NCBI RefSeq assembly: GCF_008086615.1
Contig: NZ_RXYB01000001.1
Coordinates: 1 to 64,000, forward strand
DNA length: 64,000 nucleotides
Reading direction: 5' to 3'
From: Acetobacterium tundrae
GTDB lineage: Bacteria; Bacillota; Clostridia; Eubacteriales; Eubacteriaceae
The notes beneath the pieces were generated by a model. It was not told the DNA's origin. It ran no database searches and worked only from the letters and a program-made list of their open reading frames with translations. The translations under genes and the position numbers were made by a program. Shown here piece by piece: positions 63,860 through 64,000 of this stretch (positions are counted from its first letter, which is position 1; every line of letters begins with the position of its first letter).

Positions 63860-64000
63860 CACCTCGTCTTTATTATAAATAGATTGCATATAATATTTAA
63901 GTTATTATAACGTTTATGTATAAATTTGTGACATTTCCATTTTAAATACAGATTCAATTAAGTTTTATCGTTTGCAGAGGTGTAGGACTAGATTTACAGT

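Overview
The window is an AT-rich, Gram-positive-type bacterial chromosome segment. It has strong Shine-Dalgarno sites, frequent TTG/GTG starts, T-box and cobalamin riboswitch control, a sensory [FeFe] hydrogenase, ECF transporters and several ferredoxin-type and radical-SAM proteins. This fits an anaerobic clostridial organism, and the gene set would suit an acetogen of the Eubacteriaceae such as Acetobacterium. The genus is an inference. No 16S rRNA or Wood-Ljungdahl gene is present to settle it.

Layout. 1-350: tail of an IS1182-type transposase. 0.35-3.6 kb: a radical-SAM enzyme, a divergently transcribed homologue that has lost its cluster cysteines, and a TetR regulator. 3.8-5.3 kb: galE-arsD. 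5.4-8.7 kb: coaBC with a split threonine/serine exporter, divergent from a PanT-like ECF S component. 8.9-12.4 kb: secreted 5'-nucleotidase, tadA and a DUF362 ferredoxin-type protein. 12.5-23.7 kb: a branched-chain amino acid cluster behind a leucine-type T-box (ilvC-leuA-cimA-leuC-leuD-leuB-ilvD-ilvB). 23.8-26.3 kb: ClC-family channel and MFS exporter. 26.4-29.2 kb: motA-motB-HD-GYP (minus strand). 29.9-33.0 kb: a hydrogen-sensing module (2Fe-2S protein, hydrogenase-like PAS protein, PP2C phosphatase). 33-38.1 kb: APC permease, upp, glutaredoxin, PC4-like protein, mogA, moaA and moaC. 38.2-40.2 kb: small membrane protein, glyA, DUF1294. 40.3-48.4 kb: tRNA-Leu(CAG), a solitary adenine methyltransferase, rarA, M16C peptidase, D,D-carboxypeptidase. 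48.4-51.4 kb: cbiMQO-type Co/Ni transporter behind an unclassified attenuated leader. 51.5-54.4 kb: xpaC-telA-membrane protein. 54.4-57.5 kb: cobalamin-riboswitch-controlled ECF transporter. 57.6-63.7 kb: ubiD-hyuA-hyuB-ubiX-lpdD-like operon, visibly GC-richer than the rest.

How the genes work together. The BCAA cluster makes leucine, valine and isoleucine, with isoleucine through citramalate rather than threonine. The 29.9-33 kb module looks like a signalling device rather than a catalytic hydrogenase, because its active-site proton-transfer cysteine is alanine. The last operon combines a prenylated-FMN decarboxylase/carboxylase, its cofactor maker UbiX, an LpdD-like maturation protein and an ATP-dependent hydantoinase/carboxylase pair. 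This is a plausible uncharacterised catabolic or carboxylation pathway.

The strongest candidates for undescribed biology are the ubiD-hyuAB-ubiX-lpdD operon, the cluster-less radical-SAM homologue facing its intact relative, the cbiM leader RNA, and the repeated hairpin element between the T-box terminator and ilvC.
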